A stretch of 17,407 bases of DNA. It comes from UBA1413 sp964349885. Lineage in GTDB: Bacteria > Bacteroidota > Bacteroidia > Bacteroidales > Prolixibacteraceae. Shown here in pieces: positions 8,581 to 15,664 of the stretch; positions within the stretch are counted from its first letter, which is position 1, and each line of letters starts with the position of its first letter. The stretch lies in NCBI GenBank assembly GCA_964349885.1, contig CAYGIQ010000044.1, forward strand, positions 1-17,407, written 5' to 3'. Made by a program: the position numbers and the translations under genes. The notes beneath the pieces were generated by a model, which saw only the letters and a list, made by a program, of their open reading frames with translations, searched no databases and was not told where the DNA came from.

Positions 8581-8588
8581 CAAAAGTA
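8581..8588 (-). promoter_or_regulatory. Candidate -7 box for rpoN
   Basis: TACTTTTG on the minus strand matches the Bacteroidota TAnnTTTG -7 consensus and lies 21 bases before the rpoN ATG. No good TTTG -33 partner is visible at 19-21 bases. The same octamer precedes asnS. Confidence 0.4.
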
Positions 8589-8631
8589 ACAAAAATTTCG
8601 GCAAGCAGCAGCGCGCTAGAGGTTGTGTACT

Positions 8632-10068
8632 CTAAAACTCAGCATTCTTGGGAGTACGCGGAAAAGGAATAACATCGCGAATGTTGCCCATTCCGGTAAC
8701 GAAGAGAATGAAGCGTTCAAAACCGAGTCCAAAACCGCTGTGGGGGACTGTCCCAAACCTTCGGGTATCGAGGAACCAATCCATCTCTTCAACCGGTATA
8801 TGCATCTCCTGCATTCTGGTAAGGAGTTTTTCGAGATTCTCCTCGCGCTGCGATCCCCCGATAATTTCACCAATCTGAGGGAAAAGCACATCCATAGCCG
8901 CAACCGTTTTTTGGTCGTCGTTCTGCTTCATATAAAAAGCTTTGATCTCTTTGGGATAGTTGATCAAAATAACCGGCTTTTTGAAGTGTCTTTCCACAAG
9001 ATAGCGTTCGTGTTCGCTCTGGAGATCGGTTCCCCACTCAACCGGAAACTGAAACTTCTTCTTTTTGTAATGGTTAGAGTTGCGCAAAATATCAATTGCC
9101 TCGGTATAGGTAAGCCGCACGAAATCGTTGTCGGCAACAAATTGCAGTTTCTCGAGCAGGTCCATCGACTGCTGATCGGCGGGTTTGCCCTTTTCCTCCT
9201 CTTTCAATCGGTTGGCCAGAAATTTTAAATCATCGGCACAGTGTGATAAAGTATAGCGAATCAGATATTTTAAAAAATCTTCGGCAAGATCCATGTTGTC
9301 TTGGAGCTCGTAAAAGGCCATCTCAGGTTCAATCATCCAAAACTCTGCGAGGTGGCGTGAGGTATTCGAATTTTCGGCCCTGAAGGTAGGTCCGAAAGTG
9401 TAGATTTCACCTAGGGCTGTGGCACCCAACTCGCCTTCAAGCTGTCCGGATACCGTAAGATTGGTTGCCTTTCCGAAAAAATCCTCTTCGTAATCGACCG
9501 TACCCGATTCGGTAAGCGGAGGATTTTTAGCATCGAGCGTTGTTACCCGAAACATCTGCCCTGCACCCTCGGCGTCGGAACCGGTAATAATTGGGGTATG
9601 CAGATTATAGAAACCCCGGTCGTTGAAATATTGATGTACCGCAAATGCCACCGCATGCCGTATGCGAAAGATGGCACTAAACGTATTGGTACGGAAGCGC
9701 AGGTGCCCATTTTCGCGTAGAAACTCAAGAGAGTGCTTTTTGGGTTGAATGGGATAGGCTTCCGGGTCGGAAAATCCAATAATATCAATGGTTTCGGCAT
9801 TCAGCTCGAGCGACTGGCCACTGCCCTGCGATGCAACCAGCGTACCGGTGACCCCCAGCGATGCACTGGTGGAGATATCCTTCATAAACTCCTCGCCAAA
9901 AAGGGCAGCATCGGCTACTATCTGAAGGTTGTGGATGGTGGATCCGTCGTTCAGGGCAATAAAACTTACATTTTTGCTTCCACGGCGGGTTCTAACCCAA
10001 CCCTTTACCAAAACGCGCTCTCCGGTAGCACCGTGAGCCAAAATCTCTTTAATCTTCCTGCGTATCAT
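8632..10068 (-). CDS. asnS: Asparaginyl-tRNA synthetase
   Basis: Class II aminoacyl-tRNA synthetase that charges tRNA-Asn. The N-terminal OB-fold (about 1-110) reads GERVLVKGWVRTRR... and is followed by the catalytic domain. Motif 2 is FRAENSNTSRHLAEFWMIEPE (split here as FRAENSN, 229-235, and RHLAEFWMIEPE, 238-249). Motif 3 is GFGLGFER at 445-452. The DFFGKATNLTVSGQL stretch distinguishes AsnRS from AspRS. I chose the ATG at 10068 (478 residues, MIRRKIKEIL) over an in-frame ATG at 10104. The shorter form fits family length, and a TACTTTTG -7 box at 10101-10094 would place the longer start upstream of transcription. The C-terminus ends in the usual FPRTPKNAEF. Confidence 0.97.
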   Translation of the reverse strand: MIRRKIKEILAHGATGERVLVKGWVRTRRGSKNVSFIALNDGSTIHNLQIVADAALFGEEFMKDISTSASLGVTGTLVASQGSGQSLELNAETIDIIGFSDPEAYPIQPKKHSLEFLRENGHLRFRTNTFSAIFRIRHAVAFAVHQYFNDRGFYNLHTPIITGSDAEGAGQMFRVTTLDAKNPPLTESGTVDYEEDFFGKATNLTVSGQLEGELGATALGEIYTFGPTFRAENSNTSRHLAEFWMIEPEMAFYELQDNMDLAEDFLKYLIRYTLSHCADDLKFLANRLKEEEKGKPADQQSMDLLEKLQFVADNDFVRLTYTEAIDILRNSNHYKKKKFQFPVEWGTDLQSEHERYLVERHFKKPVILINYPKEIKAFYMKQNDDQKTVAAMDVLFPQIGEIIGGSQREENLEKLLTRMQEMHIPVEEMDWFLDTRRFGTVPHSGFGLGFERFILFVTGMGNIRDVIPFPRTPKNAEF

Positions 10069-10093
10069 ACGTATCGTCAATTTTCGAAGCACA

Positions 10094-10101
10094 CAAAAGT
10101 A
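10094..10101 (-). promoter_or_regulatory. Candidate -7 box for asnS
   Basis: TACTTTTG on the minus strand fits the Bacteroidota TAnnTTTG box, 25 bases before the chosen asnS ATG; GTTG lies 22 bases further upstream as a weak -33 element. It supports the 10068 start. Confidence 0.45.
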
Positions 10102-10393
10102 CAATATCCTCTTTATAAACCTTCAACATTGCCCGTCGAACTTAGTCCAAGCTATAGAGTTTTTCCGCGACCAGACCAAACACAATTGTGTTCCACGCGA
10201 ATATTATACCCATTAAGTCGAATTGATCAATGGCTGAAGCAGTGTGCACCAGCCCGAAGTTTACGAGGTACCATTGCCGTTGATTTGGCAAACTGCCTCC
10301 ACCCTATTCAACCCATTGAGTGAGGAGACGGGAAGGGGCAGTAGGTTGCCATATGCATTTACCCCGAGCCCAATCATGCCTATTTCCGTCGTG
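10102..10393. other. Intergenic region between ilvE and asnS, with a 14-base perfect palindrome
   Basis: With the asnS promoter this makes about 325 bases without a gene. The region contains AACACAATTGTGTT at 10179-10192, a perfect palindrome about 80 bases upstream of the asnS -7 box, and ATTGATCAAT further on (about 10223-10232). Either could be a dimeric protein site. I see no convincing intrinsic terminator for ilvE and no T-box-like or riboswitch-like element. Confidence 0.4.
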
Positions 10394-11412
10394 CTAATCG
10401 ATTAGGGTAACCCATCCGTAGGGATCGGGCTCGTCGCCATACTGAATTGCCCGTAGCTTATCGTAAAGTTTTTTGCTCCAAACACCGGGTTCCGAACCAT
10501 ACAGATATTCGTGTTGCTCGTCGGCATCAAAAATGCGTTTGATGGGCGAAATAACAGCTGCAGTTCCGCATGCTCCCACCTCTTCGAATGAGGAGAGTTC
10601 TTGGTAAGCGACTTTGCGCTGCTCCACCTTGAGACCCATATCGGCCGCAAGCTGCATAAGGCTTTTGTTGGTTATTGAAGGTAAAATCGATTCGCTCTCG
10701 GGAGTTACATAGGTATTGTTTTTGATGCCAAAAAAATTGGCCGGACCGCACTCATCGAGGTATTTCTTTTCCTTGCTGTCGAGATATAGAACGGCAGAGT
10801 ATCCATCTTTTTTTGCCTTGTTTCCGGCTACCATACTGGCCGCATAATTACCCCCTACCTTATACCGCCCGGTTCCCTGTGGTGCGGCCCTGTCGTATTG
10901 CCGCATAATTACAAGATCGGTTGGATGAAATCCGGCAGGAAAATAGGGCCCAACCGGCATTACAAATACCACAAAAAGATACTCTTCTGAAGGTTTAACC
11001 CCAATTTCGGGGCCCGAACCGAAGAGCAGTGGGCGGATATAAAGCGCTGCCTCAGATTNNNNNNNNNNGGTGGAACATATTCGGCGTTCATTTTAACAGC
11101 CAGCCTCACCGCCTTCTCGAAAATATCGGTAGGAAGCCGCTGCATCATGATCCCATCGCTCGACGATTGCATTCGGGCAGCATTGTCGGCAATCCGGAAG
11201 ATTCTGATCTTTCCATCCTTCCCACGGAAGGCTTTCATTCCCTCAAAGGCCTCCTGCCCATAATGGAGTGACGTGGCGGCCATATGCACACTTAAGAATT
11301 CAGATGAACTGATTTCCAGTTCTCCCCATTGGCCATTTCGATAATAGCAGCGAATATTGTAATCGGTTTTACGGTAACCAAATCCCAAGTTTTTCCAATC
11401 AATGTTTTCCAT
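10394..11412 (-). CDS. ilvE: Branched-chain amino acid aminotransferase (interrupted by an assembly gap)
   Basis: PLP-dependent fold-type IV enzyme for the last step of leucine, isoleucine and valine synthesis and the first of their breakdown. The N-terminal part (from ATG 11412) reads MENIDWKNLGFGYRKTD and HYGQEAFEGMKAFRG. The C-terminal part has ALYIRPLLFGSG, FVMPVGPYFPAGF, and GRYKVGGNYAAS with the PLP-binding lysine codon at 10861-10859. ECGPANFFGIK and ACGTAAVISP follow. The ten Ns at 11059-11068 throw the two halves out of frame. Removing a net five bases restores one 337-residue protein of normal family length, so I treat it as one intact gene rather than a pseudogene. A GGAGG ribosome site precedes the ATG by 7 bases. 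A TATTTTTG box lies about 95 bases upstream. Confidence 0.93.
11059..11068. other. Assembly gap (10 Ns) inside ilvE
   Basis: The run of ten Ns is a placeholder. The codon on the 5' side (CCN, proline) and the AA on the 3' side fit a single frame only if the true length is 2 more than a multiple of 3. Family sequence (Pro-Pro-Tyr-Glu-Ser) suggests five bases. Confidence 0.9.
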
Positions 11413-11419
11413 ATTGCAG

Positions 11420-11424
11420 CCTCC
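11420..11424 (-). promoter_or_regulatory. Strong Shine-Dalgarno of ilvE
   Basis: GGAGG on the minus strand, 7 bases before the ilvE ATG. It is notable because most other starts in the window lack a clear Shine-Dalgarno sequence, as is common in Bacteroidota. Confidence 0.6.
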
Positions 11425-11506
11425 AGATTGCCGTTTACAAAAGATTATTTAACCACTCAAATTAACGAAAAATTAGCCACACAAAGCCCGACAATTATCA
11501 GCTTTG

Positions 11507-11514
11507 CAAAAATA
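11507..11514 (-). promoter_or_regulatory. Candidate -7 box for ilvE
   Basis: TATTTTTG on the minus strand fits TAnnTTTG and would give a leader of roughly 85-90 bases. No -33 partner at the usual distance, so the call is weak. Confidence 0.35.
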
Positions 11515-11722
11515 GACTGCAAGTTAAAGGCCTTATTTTATGAAACGCTCTGTTACATACTTGGCAGTACGCGATAAGTTCAATTCCAGATCAATCGGTA
11601 TCTGGTGTCTGCAACTTTTCGGGGTAGACTGGCAGTGCGTCCTTCCGAAGAAGCCATAAAAAATTGATTCATTAAGCGCCATGGGGCAGCATGTTGGAAA
11701 GCTTGGATAAGGAAGTTGGGAA

Positions 11723-11896
11723 TCAATAACCCCTTCGCATCCAGATCCGAATAAAAAAGAGCAGGGCCGCCAGCACCAACACTACAAAGGTGAGCAATGG
11801 AGACACCACCAGGGTGGAGGTAAAGTGGTTGACTACCATTAACCCCAGCAGCAGGGTTAAAAACAAATAGATACCGTTTACAATTCGTTTTGCCAT
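11723..11896 (-). CDS. Small two-helix membrane protein, unknown function
   Basis: A 57-residue frame from ATG 11896 to TGA 11723. It begins MAKRIVNGIY, has two hydrophobic segments (about 9-23 and 29-49) separated by a short NHFTST turn, and ends in a basic tail RIWMRRGY. The positive N- and C-termini around a helical hairpin suggest both ends face the cytoplasm. It starts 15 bases after the DUF2797 stop on the same strand, so it is probably the last gene of the holB-M28-DUF2797 unit. I do not recognise the family. Evidence that it is real: a clean membrane hairpin pattern, operonic spacing, and no competing frame. Confidence is limited because short hydrophobic frames can arise by chance. 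Confidence 0.65.
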   Translation of the reverse strand: MAKRIVNGIYLFLTLLLGLMVVNHFTSTLVVSPLLTFVVLVLAALLFFIRIWMRRGY

Positions 11897-11911
11897 TTGA
11901 AGTATGTAGTT

Positions 11912-12712
11912 TTAATATTCGACCTTTACGAAATAGCCATTGTGTTTTCTTACGTTCAATACCTGTCCGTCGTCAAATATGAGGTATTGCCCTTTGATAC
12001 CCTTTAGCACCCCTTCGATAATCGATGATTTATCGAACGAAAGTGAGGTCACTTTTTGCGGGTAATCGACCACAGGATATTCCAATGTATGGGGAGGAAT
12101 CTGATAGGCTGCGTATTTGAGCAACTCAGGGGTGAGCAAATCGAGGGCCTTATCCCTTTCAACCAAAAGATCTACCTCTATCAGTTTGTTTTGAAGCATC
12201 TCCCTCCAGTTGGTTTTATCGGTATAAAACTGCTTGAGCCATACCTCCATTACTCCGGCAATATGCCGGTTGGGTGTTATGGCAATTGCTATGGCCGACG
12301 AAGCCCCTTGATCAATCCATCGAACGGGGATCTGATGATGCCTTGTAACCCCCACTTTTAGATCTGAAGAAGCTGCTAGGTATACGATGTGATCGATTAA
12401 ATCGTGTTCTTCTGCCCACGCCATGTCGCGCGCAATTCCCAGATGGGCCTTGCTCAGCTCGGGCCGCATTACCGATTCGCTGGTTTCGGGGGCCGTTTGC
12501 AAACAGTTGTAACAATAGCCCTGAGAGAAGGAAGTTTTGGTAAGCTTTCCACATCCGATGCAGTTGATCTGTCCGTTAAATTCCAACGTAAGTTTCTTTC
12601 CCAACAGCGGATTCAGGGGGAGCAACGAACTACCTACGGGCAGGCTATATTGCACCGGATTTCCGGCTTCGCTTTTCATCTTCAACAGGTTGCCTTCGAG
12701 CATCATGGCCAT
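11912..12712 (-). CDS. DUF2797 family protein with a four-cysteine zinc-binding motif
   Basis: A 266-residue cytoplasmic protein of unknown function. Cysteines C51, C54, C67 and C70 form two CxxC pairs (CIGCGK ... CYNC) that probably bind zinc. After it, VYLAASSDLKVGVTR (110-124) and RWIDQGA (131-137) resemble the layout of a GIY-YIG-like fold: a strand with Tyr, then Val-Gly-Val-Thr-Arg, then a conserved Arg. I recall this family carrying such motifs, but nuclease activity is not established here. The C-terminal third has alternating strands and ends GYFVKVEY. It begins 18 bases after the M28 peptidase stop and is followed after 15 bases by the small membrane protein. Alternative ATGs at residues 3 and 4 are possible. 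Confidence 0.8.
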   Translation of the reverse strand: MAMMLEGNLLKMKSEAGNPVQYSLPVGSSLLPLNPLLGKKLTLEFNGQINCIGCGKLTKTSFSQGYCYNCLQTAPETSESVMRPELSKAHLGIARDMAWAEEHDLIDHIVYLAASSDLKVGVTRHHQIPVRWIDQGASSAIAIAITPNRHIAGVMEVWLKQFYTDKTNWREMLQNKLIEVDLLVERDKALDLLTPELLKYAAYQIPPHTLEYPVVDYPQKVTSLSFDKSSIIEGVLKGIKGQYLIFDDGQVLNVRKHNGYFVKVEY

Positions 12713-12730
12713 GTGGTTTTAGGGTCGTAA

Positions 12731-14218
12731 TTACAAATTCGTATCGTTGGCAATACCTAAAATTCCAAGGTAGAGCAATTTGGCAGCATCTTCCATAATT
12801 TCCGGAGTAAGGCCGTTGATGTTGTCGAGCGGATGGTGGTAATAGACCGGCTTAACACTTCCGGTGGTGTAAAGACCAATGACTGGATAACCGGCCCTTT
12901 CGAACACAGCCCCATCGGTGCGGGGCCGACCAAACAGAGGTCGGGCTTTGGAGGCAGTCAACGAACGGTGCAGGTACGTCTGATTGCCGCTTTCGAAATG
13001 TTGCAGAAGTGCTGGGTAGCTTTGAGCTCCGGCAAGATGAAATCCGGTGCCATTGCCTACCATATCGAGATTGACCATTAGGCGGGTTTTTGCTTTTTCC
13101 CATAGGGGCTGATCAACCGCCAGGGAGCTTCCGTAAAGGCCACACTCTTCTCCTCCAAAAAAGAGGAAGATGACTGTTCTGCCGGGCCTTATTTCAGACA
13201 ATGCAAGGGCTTTGGCCGCAGCCATAATATCGGCCACGCCTGAAGCATTGTCGAGTGCACCGGGAAAAACCATACCCGGACTGCCAACGCCATCGAGATG
13301 GGCACCAACAATGATGGCCTCCTTTTTAAGCAGTGGATCGGCACCTTCAATAATTCCTACTACGTTGCACGACAGGGTATTCGGATAGTGGCGGGTGGAG
13401 GCAGTGATGCTTACCGAGCGCTGTAAAGGGAACGACTGCGGAGCGAATTGAGAGACAATGGTGCTTTTTAGATCAGAAAACTTCTTTCCAGAGGTATTCA
13501 GCAGTTCCTGGGCGGCCTCTTCACTGATGTGGGCATAAACAAACCCATCGATGTGAGAGGTATTGGGATTGGCCACCAAGCCCACATAGAGCAGTCCGGT
13601 AGCCCCCAGTTCGTGCGCCCTTTGAAACTTATATCGGTGATAGCTGTAAGGTTCCCAATGAGAGAGCATGGAATCGTTTTGGTTGTAGGGGACACCAGCC
13701 TCAATCATAACAATCTTATTTCGGACATCGATGCCGGCATAATCATCGTACCCCAACTCAGGTGCAGTAATCCCAAACCCGGCATACACCACCTCGCCGG
13801 CAATATGGCCAGAAGCGGAATTGGACCCTGGGTAGAAGTCATCGGGAAATGTAAGTTCGCGTGGAGCCAACCCTGAACCGGTAGGCGGAAAGAGGGCAAC
13901 CGCACCGGGCTCCAGAACTTCAGTCCATGCATTCGGAAACCACTGAAAATAGCTGGAATCGCCCACTCCCGGCTGTAGCCCCCACGATTCGAGATGGCCG
14001 GCAACCCACTTGGCCGCCTCCAGGTATTCGGGCGAACCCGACATCCGACCTTTGTAGTCGTCGGCACTTAGCTGGGTGGCATAGTCGAGTAAATCGTGGC
14101 TCGTAATGGCGTGAAACACCTTTAAGTCAACCGCAGGCTGGGCATTCGCAATTCCACCTATTTGCAGCATTGCAAACAACAGCAGGCAAATAAAAACCAT
14201 CTTTTTGAAAAATGACAT
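12731..14218 (-). CDS. Exported M28-family zinc aminopeptidase with an inserted PA-like domain
   Basis: Secreted or periplasmic dizinc peptidase. I chose ATG 14218 (495 residues) because it puts a standard signal peptide first (MSFFKKMVFICLLLFAMLQIGGIANAQ, written in two parts: MSFFKKMVF and ICLLLFAMLQIGGIANAQ). An in-frame ATG at 14263 would run into the end of holB. With this numbering the metal ligands and base are visible: H307 (VGAHLDG), D323 (GALDNASG), catalytic E357 and ligand E358 (GGEECGLYGS), D385 (VNLDMVG), and H461 or H462 (YYHHPLDN). An insert at about 135-270 (GEVVYAGFGI, RNKIVMIEAG, GATGLLYVG) looks like a protease-associated domain. It follows holB by 47 bases and precedes DUF2797 by 18, so it is probably cotranscribed. 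The substrate is unknown. Confidence 0.92.
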   Translation of the reverse strand: MSFFKKMVFICLLLFAMLQIGGIANAQPAVDLKVFHAITSHDLLDYATQLSADDYKGRMSGSPEYLEAAKWVAGHLESWGLQPGVGDSSYFQWFPNAWTEVLEPGAVALFPPTGSGLAPRELTFPDDFYPGSNSASGHIAGEVVYAGFGITAPELGYDDYAGIDVRNKIVMIEAGVPYNQNDSMLSHWEPYSYHRYKFQRAHELGATGLLYVGLVANPNTSHIDGFVYAHISEEAAQELLNTSGKKFSDLKSTIVSQFAPQSFPLQRSVSITASTRHYPNTLSCNVVGIIEGADPLLKKEAIIVGAHLDGVGSPGMVFPGALDNASGVADIMAAAKALALSEIRPGRTVIFLFFGGEECGLYGSSLAVDQPLWEKAKTRLMVNLDMVGNGTGFHLAGAQSYPALLQHFESGNQTYLHRSLTASKARPLFGRPRTDGAVFERAGYPVIGLYTTGSVKPVYYHHPLDNINGLTPEIMEDAAKLLYLGILGIANDTNL

Positions 14219-14265
14219 TACGCAGAGATTTGATCGTTTGATTTGAACATCTTGATACAACACCT

Positions 14266-15408
14266 TTATTTCCGGATAATTCGGATGATGGACAACAATA
14301 CATCGGCAAAAACAATTTTTGGGTTACCGTTGCGGCTTATATGCAGGTGTCCGGTTTCGAACAGTTCGTTAAAAAGGGATACGTTTCGCTCATTGATGTA
14401 GGGTGAAAACTTCTCCCCAAATTCTGATTCAGATTTATTGAGGCTTACCAGAGCAGGGTTCTGTAGATTAAGCATAAAGAATTCGCGTGTCATCACCATA
14501 GCATACTGAAAGAACTCCTTTTGTCGCTCCCTTCCAATCGATGCAAGCTCCTCGGCAAGATCGAGCAGTTCAGGAATCACGGCACTGTTCTTATTGGCCA
14601 CGAAGGCCTTGCGCATGATGGTTTGAAACACCTCGAAGAAATATTGCTTGTCTTCGCCGGGCTTGGCAAACTCAAGAGCCCGCAGATAATCACCCCGGCC
14701 ATGCCTGACCATGCCTGCCACCAGAGAAGGATCGTATATCCCTTCGGCCATAAGAGAACCCTGAAGGTCGTTGTCGGCAATTCGGGGAATGGCAATCAGC
14801 TGCGTCCGGGAGCGAATGGTTACGAGTATCTCAGCTTCATTGTCGGTTACCAGCAGCAAAAGGGTATTGGGCGAAGGTTCCTCTATAAGCTTCAACAATT
14901 TATTGGCACAGGCTATGTTCATCTTTTCGGGCAACCAGATGACCATAATTTTGTACTCCGACTCGAAAGGCTTGCTGTTCAGTTTTTTGATAATGGCCTC
15001 GCTTTCGTGAGCATATATGGTCAACTGAGCATTCTCTGCACCAAGCGTTGCTCCCCATTGTTGCAACCCGAAGTAAGACGAGATCAGCAACTGCTCTCTC
15101 CATTGGGGAAGGAATTCGTCGCAATAAACAAGTTTTGCAGACCCTGAGGGTTTGAAAATGGGAAATACAAAGTGGAGATCGGGATGGGCCAACTTGGTGT
15201 ATTTGCGGCACGAAGGACACGTACCACAACTATCGGATTCGCTGCGTTCGGTGCAGGAGATGTACCGGGCATAGGCAATTGCCAACCCAAGCTTTCCGCT
15301 TCCTGCGGATCCAGAGAAGAGTTGAGCATGCCCCATGCGCCGTTCGGATACCGTATTGATGAGTCGCTCTTTAACCAGTTGCTGACCAATTACATCTTTG
15401 AAAAACAT
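14266..15408 (-). CDS. holB: DNA polymerase III delta' subunit (clamp loader)
   Basis: Non-motor AAA+ subunit of the clamp loader. The 380 residues begin MFFKDVIGQQLVKERL and have a P-loop-like GSAGSGKLGLA (33-43) in which the Ser/Thr after Lys is Leu. A four-cysteine zinc module follows (C52, C61, C64, C67). The region equivalent to Walker B is IMVIWLPEKMN, without the acidic DExx pair, followed by ANKLLKLIEEPSPNTLLLLVTDN and a SRT in place of the usual SRC. Loss of the ATPase acids fits delta' rather than DnaX. It is the first gene of a minus-strand unit and diverges from pgk with 256 bases between. A TACATTTG box lies 53 bases upstream of the ATG. Confidence 0.93.
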   Translation of the reverse strand: MFFKDVIGQQLVKERLINTVSERRMGHAQLFSGSAGSGKLGLAIAYARYISCTERSESDSCGTCPSCRKYTKLAHPDLHFVFPIFKPSGSAKLVYCDEFLPQWREQLLISSYFGLQQWGATLGAENAQLTIYAHESEAIIKKLNSKPFESEYKIMVIWLPEKMNIACANKLLKLIEEPSPNTLLLLVTDNEAEILVTIRSRTQLIAIPRIADNDLQGSLMAEGIYDPSLVAGMVRHGRGDYLRALEFAKPGEDKQYFFEVFQTIMRKAFVANKNSAVIPELLDLAEELASIGRERQKEFFQYAMVMTREFFMLNLQNPALVSLNKSESEFGEKFSPYINERNVSLFNELFETGHLHISRNGNPKIVFADVLLSIIRIIRK

Positions 15409-15461
15409 AATGTTAACACATTTTAAGCCCCAAAACCAACCACAATGCAGGGTATGACAGC

Positions 15462-15469
15462 CAAATGTA
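15462..15469 (-). promoter_or_regulatory. Candidate -7 box for holB operon
   Basis: TACATTTG on the minus strand matches TAnnTTTG, 53 bases before holB. A TTTG lies 27 bases upstream, too far for an ideal -33. Confidence 0.35.
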
Positions 15470-15625
15470 CGTCAATTTTTTTAATCCGGTTTTGCACAAA
15501 GGCCCACTCAGTTTGGGAAGCTTGCCGATACAAGAGCGTCCAATGGCCAAGCCTGTCCGGTATTATATCAATATTAAATTGCGGCACCACTGTTAAGCAT
15601 GGCCGGCGTGTCGTCGGATAATTTG

Positions 15626-15633
15626 TATCTTTG
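15626..15633 (+). promoter_or_regulatory. Candidate -7 box for pgk
   Basis: TATCTTTG matches the Bacteroidota -7 consensus and lies 31 bases before the pgk ATG. No clear -33 TTTG at the normal distance. Confidence 0.5.
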
Positions 15634-15664
15634 ATTCAGCAAATTCATTAAATACTAAATTGTT

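Larger units (their letters stand above)
11413..11722. other. Intergenic region upstream of ilvE
   Basis: About 310 bases between ilvE and the small membrane protein gene. It holds the ilvE ribosome site and a candidate -7 box. It also has an inverted repeat CCAGAT...ATCTGG (about 11587-11606) without a T-run. No coding frame of note and no clear terminator for the upstream operon. Confidence 0.5.

Noticed and set aside
8623..9228. 201-codon plus-strand frame
   Set aside because: It lies antisense within asnS, whose protein is unmistakable; the frame is a by-product of asnS codon use.
10069..10104. Longer asnS start 12 codons upstream
   Set aside because: The extra residues do not look like AsnRS, and the candidate -7 box overlaps them.
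9733..10323. 196-codon plus-strand frame extending past the asnS start
   Set aside because: Most of it is antisense to asnS and crosses the asnS promoter; no domain or motif seen.
14521..15147. 208-codon plus-strand frame
   Set aside because: Fully antisense to holB and without family features.
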